DNA of 64,000 nucleotides from Erpobdella octoculata (lineage: Eukaryota > Annelida > Clitellata > Hirudinida > Erpobdellidae). Position numbers and translations under genes: made by a program. Positions 37,504 to 47,857 of the stretch are shown piece by piece; position 1 is the first letter of the stretch; every line of letters begins with the position of its first letter. Below the pieces are notes generated by a model. The model was not told where the DNA came from. It saw nothing but the letters and a program-made list of their open reading frames with translations, and did not search any database. The DNA lies in NCBI GenBank assembly GCA_963978895.1, contig OZ022238.1, forward strand, positions 48,920,105 through 48,984,104, in the 5' to 3' direction.

Positions 37504-37705
37504 AGGCCGTTCGCAAAAGGTGAGCGGTTTTTGTTTTAAATTGTCAGGGTATTTCTCGAATCGGATTATTGCCATCATGTTTAGAATAATGTCTAGAATA
37601 ATTCAATTTTCGATTGACTGTGATAGGGATCGTATAGGTTTTGTGCTGTCGCGAACTGCAGTTAGTAGAAAACCGGAGACTCGTGCATGGAGTTTGTCGT
37701 TTTAT

Positions 37706-37842
37706 CACCCTTTCGGGCATCTGGCCTAGTGTTATCACGATGATGGTGCTATTAAATCAGAAAGGGTAAAAGTGAAAAAATCCCAATTTAATCACACTTC
37801 GTCCATCGGTGGGCGATAGTGTTTCATGCCTTGGGAACATCT
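37706..37842 (+). ncRNA. H/ACA snoRNA, copy A, RPL21 intron 1
   Basis: Hairpin-hinge-hairpin-ACA layout in 137 nt. The 5' hairpin closes with ACCCTTTC/GAAAGGGT. The 3' hairpin closes with CCCAA/TTGGG, has an upper stem ACACT/AGTGT capped by TCG-CCA/TGG-CGA, and an open pocket with TTAATC on the left and TTCATGCC on the right. ACA (37837-37839) is 1 nt past the stem and 3 nt from the inferred end. There are 14 nt between pocket and ACA, as the H/ACA rule requires. The pocket is complementary to the 28S segment GCAUGAA-UG-GAUUAA. RPL21 is, from memory, also the human host of SNORA27. Confidence 0.85.
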
Positions 37843-37886
37843 CTTTATTTGTGTCAAAGTTTGCTTATTTTTTGTTCGGTTTGTTA

Positions 37887-37962
37887 GACATGACGAAAAA
37901 CATCAATGCGTGTCATTTGAATCGTATTGGGCGGTATTTGAGAAGTCTGGATGGTTGCGTTT
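37887..37962 (+). ncRNA. Degenerate C/D-box-like element, RPL21 intron 1
   Basis: ATGACGA (one change from the C box) precedes TCAATGCGTGTCATTTGAA (37903-37921), and a CTGG (one change from the D box) follows. The 19-mer is identical to one at 38710-38728 in intron 3. This copy may be a decayed snoRNA. Confidence 0.3.
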
Positions 37963-38070
37963 TGCAATCATTCCAGGGTTAGCAAATATGTCCATGCAGT
38001 TATGATAATACCGTTAACTGATCTAACTACCTGAAATTTGTTTTAAAAACTATTTCAATTTTTACAGTAA

Positions 38071-38212
38071 CACCCTTTCGGCAATAAGCTTAGCTGAATT
38101 TCAGCTGTGAAAGTCTTATACAATCACAAGGGGTGAGATTGAACAAATCCCGAATTAATCGCACAACAATGTATGCCGGTGATTGCTTGTGTTTCATGCC
38201 TCGGGAACAATT
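38071..38212 (+). ncRNA. H/ACA snoRNA, copy B, RPL21 intron 1
   Basis: Same family as copies A and C, 142 nt. The 5' hairpin closes with CACCCTT/AAGGGGTG and has an inner stem AGCTGAA/TTCAGCT. The 3' hairpin closes with CCCGA/TCGGG, a compensatory A-T to G-C change relative to A and C, with upper stem GCACAA/TTGTGT. Pocket strands TTAATC and TTCATGCC are unchanged. ACA is at 38207-38209. It ends about 90 nt before the exon 2 acceptor. Confidence 0.87.
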
Positions 38213-38307
38213 TATGTACAAAATTAATAGATTTTTGTTTTACTGTCTAAATGGGTTTTTATATTGCATTTACCATCTAAATTGGTTTTTATATTGCAGC
38301 CTGAAAA

Positions 38308-39330
38308 ATGACGAACTCAAAAGGTTACAGGAGGGGTACCAGGCACCTTTTCTCCCGCAAATTCAGGACCCATGGCTCCATTCCCCTCTCAACCTACATG
38401 AAGACCTACAAAATGGGAGATATGGTTGACATTAAGGTACGACTTCTCAATTTTTTAAGTCGTTTGAATATGCCAAGGAATTGTGATTGAGAATGTTGCT
38501 TACATTTAATTATTTCTTTTTAAGGGTAATGGTGCGGTTCAAAAAGGTATGCCACACAAGTCTTACCATGGACGCACAGGTACTGTTTACAACATTACAC
38601 CACATGCCGTTGGTGTCATCGTCAACAAGAGAGTGAAGTTAGTATGCTTAGGACAAATAGTGATAAATTTCAAACAGGATGTTGACAATGTTGGAGATGA
38701 TGATAAACTTCAATGCGTGTCATTTGAACATTTTATGAGGTCTCTGAATATTCATGTTCTGTGGATATTTATAGTCCTTATGTTTTTAGTGTTGTGATAA
38801 GAGACACAGTCTGATCCAACTAACGTTCAACGTTTCAACACCCTTAAGGCAATGTACTTAGCTAATTATTTAGCAATGAAAGTTATATTCAATCACAGAG
38901 GGTGAAATTGAATTATCCCAATTTAATCACACAACAATTTTCTTGTGATTGTCTGTGTTTCATGCCTTGGGAACAATTTTTAAGAAGTTTTTTGTGCTAA
39001 TAGAAAATGTGTTATATTTAATAAATGTGTTATATTTAATAAATGTTTATGTGGTGATTAATGGTTGAATTCTGTTCTCAATCCACCAGGGGGCGCATTC
39101 TTGCCAAGCGCATCAACGTTAGAGTCGAGCACATCAAGCACTCGGCATGCAGAGAGGACTTTGTCAAGAGGGTCGCCCAAAACGAAAAGCTGAAGAAAGA
39201 GGCCAAGGAGAGGAACGAGAAGGTCAACTGCAAAAGACAGCCAGCCCAACCCAGGCCCGGCCATTTTGTTTCTAGCAAATACAACAAGCCGATCGTTCTC
39301 CAGCCCATCCCATACGAGTTCTTGGCTTAA
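38308..39330 (+). CDS. RPL21: 60S ribosomal protein eL21
   Basis: Structural protein of the large cytosolic ribosomal subunit. Coding exons 38308-38436, 38525-38637 and 39090-39330 give 160 aa, exactly the length of animal eL21. Recognisable stretches are [20 protein letters not shown] at the N-terminus, [20 protein letters not shown] in the middle, [18 protein letters not shown], and the terminal PIPYEFLA. The start codon lies 8 nt after the acceptor at 38299. A short non-coding exon (about 37493-37519) lies upstream. Introns 1 (37520-38299) and 3 (38638-39089) host snoRNAs; the 88-nt intron 38437-38524 does not. Confidence 0.97.
38690..38752 (+). ncRNA. Candidate C/D-box snoRNA, RPL21 intron 3
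   Basis: C box ATGATGA at 38697-38703 and D box CTGA at 38744-38747 enclose 40 nt including TCAATGCGTGTCATTTGAA, which recurs in intron 1. A clear terminal stem is not visible, so this is tentative. From memory, human RPL21 also hosts a C/D snoRNA (SNORD102); I cannot show orthology. Confidence 0.4.
38839..38978 (+). ncRNA. H/ACA snoRNA, copy C, RPL21 intron 3
   Basis: Third paralog, 140 nt. The 5' hairpin closes with CACCCT/AGGGTG and has inner stems ACTT/AAGT and GCTAA/TTAGC. The 3' hairpin closes with CCCAA/TTGGG, with upper stem ACACA/TGTGT. Pocket strands TTAATC and TTCATGCC are as in the other copies. ACA is at 38973-38975. Confidence 0.87.
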
Positions 39331-39361
39331 ATTTGTTCATTCGTTAGAACTGTAAAAGGCA

Positions 39362-39367
39362 AATAAA
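39362..39367 (+). terminator. AATAAA polyadenylation signal of RPL21
   Basis: Canonical hexamer 31 nt after the stop codon, followed by T-rich and GT-rich sequence, typical of the very short 3'UTRs of ribosomal protein genes. Confidence 0.75.
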
Positions 39368-39599
39368 AATTTATTGCTGAAAATTGTTGTATGTTTTTAT
39401 CTAAAGAAAGCTTGTTTGATTTTTGCTGGTGGATTTATTGTGTGGCATTTCCTTCATGGAACAAGTCTGCATTAAAACTATGTTCTTCTCTGGACTGATT
39501 TTGACCTGGTCTGTTTTAACGGGCTTTAAATAATAAATACATAAAGTTGCAATTCAGGCCTCCCTGGGAAGTACTTGTAACAAGGTGCCATTCATATAA

Positions 39600-40305
39600 T
39601 GTGTAGGCACTGCCTAGGGCCTACGAACAATTAGGGCCCTATGAAAAATCATAAAATTAATTTTGTCTCCATTTTTTATTGAGTGATTACAAATAGAGAA
39701 AACGACAAAAAAACGAAATTCAAAACCAATCACTTTTATAATTAGAAACTTTTTTAGTTAAGTTGTTATACACAGTAGATTCAACTACATAAACTTTGTG
39801 GCTCTTTGCATGAGCAAATTCACAAATAACATCTTCAAATGACATTTCCCGCTTTGAATCGTTTTTAATTGAAAGAAATGCAAGAGAACACAATCGTTCT
39901 TGTCCCATCGTCGACCACAGATAATTTTTGATAAGTTTCAGTTTTGAAAAAAAATCGTTCACCTTCACAAGTTGATCCAAAAATTGAAAGATAAATTCGA
40001 ATGGCAATATTTACATTTGGAAAATTTTTGACCAACTTATTTTCTGATGAATATATCTTAATTAATTCGTTTGCTTTTGAAACTATTTCATCACTTGACC
40101 AAGATCTGTCAAGAAGAAAACTGAACCTGTAATGTAATATTGCGTTAGCTGCTCGCCGTTTTTCCATCTAAATGATAAGTCTGTCTATTAGTGTCTATGG
40201 GCCTACGACGACCTTAAAACGGCCCTGTTGCCTAGGGCCTACGACGACCTTAAAACGGCCCTGGTGCCTAGGGCCTACGACGAACTTAATCCGGCCCTGG
40301 GAGGG
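39600..40305 (-). pseudogene. hAT transposase relic, frameshifted
   Basis: The minus strand from 40167 encodes SSENKLVKNFPNVNIAIRIY, then FGSTCEGERFF; after a shift at the A-run at 39946-39954 it continues FFSKLKLIKNYLWSTMGQER and ends at 39720. This is the C-terminal dimerisation region of hAT transposases of the ZMYM1-like group. Tandem words TGCCTAGGGCCTACGACGA (40211-40295) flank one side. No target duplication was found. Confidence 0.75.
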
Positions 40306-40448
40306 GGTTTGTTTGGAATGAATGATTTTTATAGAGAGGATAGGGGTGTTCCATTGAATGAGTATGTATGCAAGAATTAAAATGGTAAATTATTATGTCA
40401 AGAACATGGAAATTTTTAAGCTGCGATACCACTGCTTATGTGCGCATA

Positions 40449-40575
40449 GGTGAGGGAGTCTAAAAATGTACGAGGAGCGACGGGAAGGGATAATAAAATC
40501 TGTAGTTAATTGTGTATGTAACATGAAACAATCCCAACGGGGACGTCAATTCTGGGACCAGAGCCCCTGACGTAG
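40449..40575 (+). repeat. Dispersed repeat, second copy at 55222-55330
   Basis: Both copies read GGGAGTCTAAAAATGTACGA and, about 75 bases later, GGGACGTCAATTCTGGG. They are in the same orientation. The family is unknown. Confidence 0.7.
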
Positions 40576-42052
40576 TTTTGGGCTCCCAAAAGATAGAAAA
40601 TATTCTGAGAAGTTGAAGCCCGAGAGATTTTAGTGGGCCCTTGTTATGGATGGACAGGCCCCTATGGCGGTGAAGTAGATCACTTGTGACTAATGAAATC
40701 ACAGAGACTATAACATTTATACTATTGGAATACACCATCAATTTTTGCGTTTTCGCTGTGCTATATTAGAAGAGACCAGAATTTCATCAGATACATTACA
40801 ATGAGATTCGTCAGGAGCAGCCTCAACAGCCAAAGTATTTGTGTCAGAGAACGAGTCAGAAGTATCATCATTTATGTTATCCTCGTCGTTAGAAGGAATA
40901 CAGGGTAACCGATGCATATTACTTTCCTTGACACCAAACAAGTGGAGAATGTGTGGAATGGCAGGTCTTATTGATAAGATATAGAGAGCCTCTTTAATTT
41001 TTTGACTTAACAAAATCAAATTACCAAATTTAGAAGAAAAATTGACTACTTTTTAGGTAAATTACAAAATTTTTAGCATCCGGCATTTGTTTTCCAGTGG
41101 GGTTTGTGGCGCTACAATCTAAAAATAATATATAATGAGATTTAAAAAGATCCATCATTTTTTACCGGCTACTTCTAGTTCATATCATAATTAGCATAAA
41201 TAAAGTTTTCGTCTTAAAAAATAGTTTTACATAGCAATTAAGCGTATTTATATTGTCGGATTTTTAAAACAATAAATTTAATAATATCAGCCTCCATCTT
41301 GAATTTCTCAATCCACCTAGCGCCGTTTTAAAGCCATATGATTCTGCTACTAGAAAAAACCTTCAAACTCTGTCCTATACCAAGTGTATGCGGGTCTGTA
41401 AAGCAGCTCCTGGATTACTAATGCTCATGAAAACATTTTTAAAATTTAAAATTTGTTTTTTCTCTTGTATGTTGACACGTCGGTCATGGGAACATCTCTG
41501 GCTATTTTGAAGAATTAGCGCTTCTGTTTTGCTTAAATTTTAATAAAACGCTTTGATGACGACAAAATGTATTTGAAAGATTATTAGGATTTATTGGAAA
41601 CAAAAATCTTCTTGATTAGTTTTTATTACGTTATTCATCACAATATACATTTTTTTTTATAAATAATGTGAACATATAAAAATATTGAGAAAACTATAAG
41701 AAAGTAAAACAATGTATTTCGATTATACATTCCTTAATAATTATAATTCTAAATCATTATTTTTAGGGGTTTCTTTTATTGTTGTGTTGATGTAGAATGC
41801 AGACATCACATGAGTGTAGAAATATCGGCATAAGTGAATTTAAGACCGGTATCTTCAAAATCTTCTCCATTCAGAGCCACTTGAAGTTGGACATTTACAC
41901 TTTTTCCATACGGAACTGAACACGTGATGTGCTGATTTGAGTCGTTTATTTTATTTTCCAATTTTTAAAATGCTTTAAAATCAGACAAAAGATTATAAAA
42001 AGCACTCAATACCAAGTCAGCAAGCAAAAACAGTCGCAGAAATGATAAATGT
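40576..42052. other. Intergenic, no gene established
   Basis: A 93-codon minus frame (41019-40738) contains an acidic stretch SNDEDNINDDTSDSF; it may be a transposon gene remnant. Nothing else is recognised. Confidence 0.35.
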
Positions 42053-42465
42053 TTAAATTGTCATATTAAAGGATAGGTGAGTTCTCAAAGATGTGGAAAA
42101 GTTGTTGTAGGTCGAATGTTCTCTGACTCCCAGTGGAAGAGCGTTCCAAATAAAAGGTCCAGCAACATGGAAGGATCGGTTTCCAAACTTTGTGAGACGG
42201 GATCTGGGGATGATGAGAGTAAGAAGATCAGCTGATCGGAGAGATGATCTTATTTGAACTGTAATTGAAGTGACCAGGAGAGAGCTTATGTATTCCGGCG
42301 AGCCATAGAGCATGGCTTTGAAGATGATATTTGATATTTTGAGAGTAACTCTTTCCGGAATTTTTAACCACTGAAGCTTGTCCAGTAGCGGAGTAACATG
42401 ACAAGTCCTACACGACGCAAAGACAAGTCTGGCAGCGGTGTTTAAAACCTTTTGGAGAGTATACA
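42053..42465 (-). pseudogene. LINE reverse transcriptase C-terminal relic
   Basis: The minus frame reads TLQKVLNTAARLVFASCRTC, HVTPLLDKLQWLKIPERV, LTLIIPRSRLTKFGNRSF and AGPFIWNALPLGVREH. This is the characteristic C-terminal part of CR1/L2/Jockey-type LINE ORF2, where an N-AARLV motif, LHWLP-like and WN(S/A)LP motifs recur. No 5' part is present: a truncated copy. Confidence 0.82.
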
Positions 42466-43046
42466 GTGTTTTTTTAAATCACATACACTGACTGTGAAAA
42501 ATTGATAGCTGGATATACAAAGTCTGGACATCCAGATAAAGATAGCTGCTCATGAGAGCTCTTCTACGTCAAGTAAAGTTGATTTTAATCTGAGGTATGT
42601 ACTGATGTCAGACGATTCAGTATCAAACCTTCCTGCAAGCCGTTGTCGGAACAATTTTGTTTCTTCAACACTAAAGTTTTATTAAATTAATTATTCTCTT
42701 CTGTGACTTTGTAAGTTTCTTAAAACTATTATTGGGGAGCAATGCTTATACTGTCCCTCAGCCCATTTAATGGAGGGACTTGTTCCCCCGTCCTCCCGCA
42801 ATCGCCGACCATGCCGGTGACCCATATTAAAAAGTGTAATATAGATATACAAAAAATGTGATGCTTTCCCTATTCTTAGATACCTCACCACACAACACGA
42901 ATCATATTTTTTACAAACTTATTTAAGTTACAATCTCTGTTTGTGTATGTGTATGGCTTTCTCTGTACGCAAATCTTGCAAGTGAAATTTAATCAACTTT
43001 TTGACTAGCTAGGAAACTGAAACTTTCAGCATCGCTTTATATTGGA

Positions 43047-43345
<299 letters not shown>

Positions 43346-44783
43346 ACTAGCAGTGCCCGTAGCGGCTTCGCTCGCATGAAATTAGAGAATTTAAACCGTG
43401 CATACATAGTAGAGTACCCACTGCACGGATCAATTTTTTAGGTCTCGGCTCCGCCCTTCGACAACTTGGCCCAGCCCGTTTCAAAACCGAAATACCTGGC
43501 CCGGCACGGCCCGTCTAATATAGGCCCGGCCCGTTTTTACAGGCCTAGAAGTTCTATATACTTGATGAAAAACTTCGGCCCGTCCCACCTTGACTTCAGG
43601 TTTAGCCCGGCCCGTCTGAACACCCTAAAATCACTAAAATTTCTATATACTTGGTTAAAAATATCGGCCCGTTCCACCTTGATTTAAGATTTGGGCAGGG
43701 CCGTATGAAAACCCTAAAATAACGGCTTGGCCCGTCCGTCCGGTGATAAACTAAACTCATCTACTTTTAACCGGCCCAAAACCTCAAAATACTAATTTTC
43801 ACATCTGTAGCATTTACAGTTTTTGAGTAGCAGTTATTTTAAAATCAAATAACCCCTTTTCCACTTCACATTTGAGGTCCTGGAAACCAAATTTTCAAAA
43901 AATGGTAAAACACGTATATCTTTATTTTTAGAATAGAAACTAAATACTAATTTTTACATCTGTGGTATTTACAGTTTTTGAGTAGCAGTTACTTTAAAAA
44001 ACAAATAACCCTATCTTCCACCCCACATTTGAAGTCCAGGAAACCAAATTTTCAAAATATTGTGAAACCCGTATATCATTATTTTTAGAGTAGAAACTAA
44101 ATACTAATTTTTACTTTTGTAGCATTAACAGTTTTTGAGTAGAAGCTACTTTAAAAACCAAATAACCCAATTTTCCAACCCACATTTGAGGTCCGGGAAG
44201 CCAAATTTGTAAAAAATGGTGAAACACGTATATCTTTATTTTTAGAAAAGAAACTAAATAATAATTTTTACATCTGTGGTATTTACTGTTTTTGAGTAGC
44301 AGTTACTATAAAAGACAATTAGCCCTATTTTCCACCCCACATTTGAAGTCCTGGAAACCAAATTTTCAAAAAATGCTAAAACACGTATTTCATTATTTTT
44401 GGAGTAGAAACTTAATACTAATTTTTACTCCTGTAGCATTAACAGTTTTTGAGTAGAAGCTACTTTAAAAACCAAATAACCCAATTTTCCAACCCACATT
44501 TGAGGTCCGGGAAACCGAATTTTCAAAAAATGGTGAAACACGTATCTTTTTATTTTTTAAAAAGAATCTCATTTTTGGTTTTCGAGATATACATTGTTTT
44601 AGAAAAAAGTTTGTTTTCCAGTTTTTTCCCCTCAGGAGCAAAATTTTCAAAAATCCTTTCTTAGCGGATGTTTACGCTATAAAAGTAATATAAGTTTCAA
44701 ATTTCACGTTCCTAGGATGAGGCGTTTGAGCTCGGCGTTGATTATCAGTCAGTCAGTCAGGAAATGTTCTTTTATATATATAG
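43346..44783 (+). mobile_element. ACTAGCAGTG family, copy 1
   Basis: Starts ACTAGCAGTGCCCGTAGCGG and ends with a CAGT tract and TTCTTTTATATATATAGA. The first ~450 bp are rich in GGCCCG words. The rest is a tandem of ~180-bp monomers containing ACTAATTTTTAC, AGTTTTTGAGTAGCAG and CCACATTTGA. No protein-coding capacity is evident. Confidence 0.85.
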
Positions 44784-46430
44784 ACTAGCAGTGCCCGTAG
44801 CGGCTTCGCTCGCATGAAATTAGAGAGTTTGAACCGTGCATCCATAGTAGAGATCATTTTTTTAGGTCTCGGCTCGGCCCGTCGACAAATTAGCCCAGCC
44901 CGTTTTAAAAACCCAAACTCCTGGCCCGGCAGAGCCCGTCTGAATTAGGCCCGGCCCATTTTTACAGGCCTAGAAGTTCTATATACTTGATAAAAAACTT
45001 CGGCCCGTCCCACCTTGACCTCAGGTTTGGCCCGGCCAAACTGAAGACCCTAAAATCACTAAAATATCTATATACTTGGTGAAAAGCCTCGGCCCGTCCC
45101 ACTTTGATTTAAGGTTTGGCCTGGCCCGTGTGAAGACTCTAAAATAACGGCTTGGCCCGGCCGATGACAAACTGGACTTAGCTACTTTTAACCGGCACAA
45201 AACTTCAAAATACTAATTTTTACATTTGTAGCACTTACAGTTTGTGAGTAGCAGTTATTTTGAAATCAAATAACCCTTATTTCCACCCCACATTTGAGGT
45301 CCTGGAAACCAAATTTTCAAAAAATGCTAAAACACGTATTTCATTATTTTTGGAGTAGAAACTAAATACTAATTTTTACTTCTGTAGCATTAACAGTTTT
45401 TGAGTAGCAGCTACTTTAAAAACCAAATAACCCAAAAAACGATGAAACACGTATATCTTTTTTTTTGAGTAGATACTAAGTATTAAATTTTACATCTGTG
45501 GCAATTACAGTTGTTGAGTAGCAGTTACTTTAAAAACCAAATAACCCTATTTTCCACCCCACATTTGAAGTCCTGGAAACCAAATTTTCAAAAAATTGTG
45601 AAACCCGTATATCATTATTTTTAGAGTAGAAACTAAATTCTAATTTTTACTTTTGTAACATTAACAGTTTTTGAGTAGAAGCTACTTTAAAAACCAAATA
45701 ACCCAATTTTCCAACGCACATTTGAGGTCCGGGAAACCAAATTTGTAAAAAATGGTGAAACACGTATATCTTTATTTTTAGAAAAGAAACTAAATAATAA
45801 TTTTTACATCTGTGGTATTTACTGTTTTTGAGTAGCAGTTACTATAAAAGACAATTAGCCCTATTTTCCACCCCACATTTGAAGTCCTGGAAACCAAATT
45901 TTCAAAAAATGCTAAAACACGTATTTCATTATTTTTGGAGTAGAAACTAAATACTAATTTTTACTCCTGTAGCATTAACAGTTTTTGAGTAGAAGCTACT
46001 TTAAAAACCAAATAACCCAATTTTCCAACCCACATTTGAGGTCCGGGAAACCGAATTTTCAACAAATGGTGAAACACGTATCTTTTTATTTTTCAAAAAG
46101 AATCTATATACCAAATTTCAAAATCTCCTCATTTTTGGTTTTCGAGATATACAATGTTTTAGAAAAAAGTTTGTTTTCCAGTTTTTTCCCCTCAGGAGCA
46201 AAGTTTTCAAAAATCCTTTCTTAGCGGATGTTTACGCTATAAAAGTAATATAAGTTCCAAATTTCACGTTCCTAGGATGAGCCGTTTGAGCTCGGCGTTG
46301 ATTATCAGTCAGTCATCTGTCAGTCAGTCAGTCAGTCAGTCAGTCAGTCAGTCAGTCAGTCAGTCAGTCAGTCAGTCAGTCAGTCAGTCAGTCAGTCAGT
46401 CAGGACATGTTCTTTTATATATATAGATAT
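44784..46430 (+). mobile_element. ACTAGCAGTG family, copy 2
   Basis: Head-to-tail with copy 1: the ACTAGCAG head follows the TATATATAG of copy 1 directly. It has the same head, ~180-bp monomers and tail, but a longer (CAGT)n tract of about 90 bp (46312-46402). Confidence 0.85.
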
Positions 46431-47857
46431 ACTAGCGGGGGTGCCCGGCGTTGCCCGGGGTTTTTAGAGGTTTTTCTAATGTTTGTCTCTCTCGCTCAGG
46501 TTTCCTGCCCCGCTTGCTTTCCCGTTCCCGTTTGGTTTCCCGTTCTCGGTCGCTTTCCAGCTTCCGGTCGTTTTTCCGCTCCTGTTTCCTCTCCCATTCC
46601 CTTTCCCGTTCCCGGTCGCTTTTCCCGTTCCCGCTCACGCTTGCTCTCCCGTTCTCGCTCATGCTTGCTCTTCCATTCCCGTTCTCGATCGAAAGGGAAA
46701 GCGACCGAGAACGGGAAAGCTACCGGGAGCGGGAAAGCAACCGGGAGCGGAAAAGCGACCGGGAACGGGAAAGCGGAGAAGGAAATGGGAGCGAGCGAGA
46801 GGTTTACCTAATGCGTTTCTTTTTCGCTCCCGTTTCCTTCCCGCTTGCGCTCCCGCTCCAGGTCGTTATCCGTTCCCTGTCGCTTTCCCGCTCATTTTTT
46901 CGCTCTCAGTTCCCCCCCCCCCTAGATCCGATTCTAAATACATACATACATACATACATACATACATACATACATACATACATACATACATACATACATA
47001 CATACATACATACATACATACATACATACATACATACATACATACATACATACATACATACATACATACATACATACATACATACATACATACATACATA
47101 CATACATACATACATACATACATACATACATACATACATACATACATACATACATACATACATACATACATACATACATACATACATACATACATACATA
47201 CATACATACATACATACATACATACATACATACATACATACATACATACATACATACATACATACATACATACATACATACATACATACATACATACATA
47301 CATACATACATACATACATACATACATACATACATACATACATACATACATACATACATACATACATACATACATACATACATACATACATACATACCTA
47401 GATACATACACACACATACATACTTTGAATGAGCATTTAGTGCCGAAATATTGTAAAAAAACACATGCATACATACATACATACATACATACATACATAC
47501 ATACATACATACATACATACATACATACATACATACATACATACATACATACATACATACATACATACATACATACATACATACATACATACATACATAA
47601 ACACAGACACACATACATGCACATACACATACATACATACACACATACATACGCACATACATATATATATAGTTCCCGCTCGCTCACCCGCTCCGCTCCG
47701 CTCATTTTGTGGCGGATTTCAAAAAATTTTTCTCTATATTTGATTCCCCCTGACTCTCAAGGTTGTGTGAAAATTTCATTACGATCGGATGAATGGTGTA
47801 GCAATGCATAAAGGATATACATATATACATACAAACATTCATTTTTATATATATAGA
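46431..47857 (+). mobile_element. ACTAGCGGGG family, long copy with (CATA)n
   Basis: Head ACTAGCGGGGGTGCCCGGCG, then a block of imperfect 18-bp words such as CCCGTTCCCGGTCGCTTT in both orientations, two (CATA)n arrays (46937-47396 and 47466-47600), and the tail CATTACGATCGGATGAATGG, GTGTAGCAATGCATAAAGGA and TATATATAGA. Open frames of up to 442 codons on both strands come from the CATA repeat (repeating THTYIH or VCMYVCM) and are not genes. Confidence 0.85.
46937..47600. repeat. (CATA)n microsatellite, two arrays
   Basis: About 115 uninterrupted CATA units (46937-47396), a 70-bp spacer, and about 33 more (47466-47600). The length is large enough to be highly unstable. Confidence 0.97.

Noticed and set aside
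46451..47811. Open frames of 316 and 442 codons (+) and 279 and 242 codons (-)
   Set aside because: They are translations of (CATA)n and of 18-bp G/C-rich words inside a repeat element, with no stable domain and frames open on both strands.
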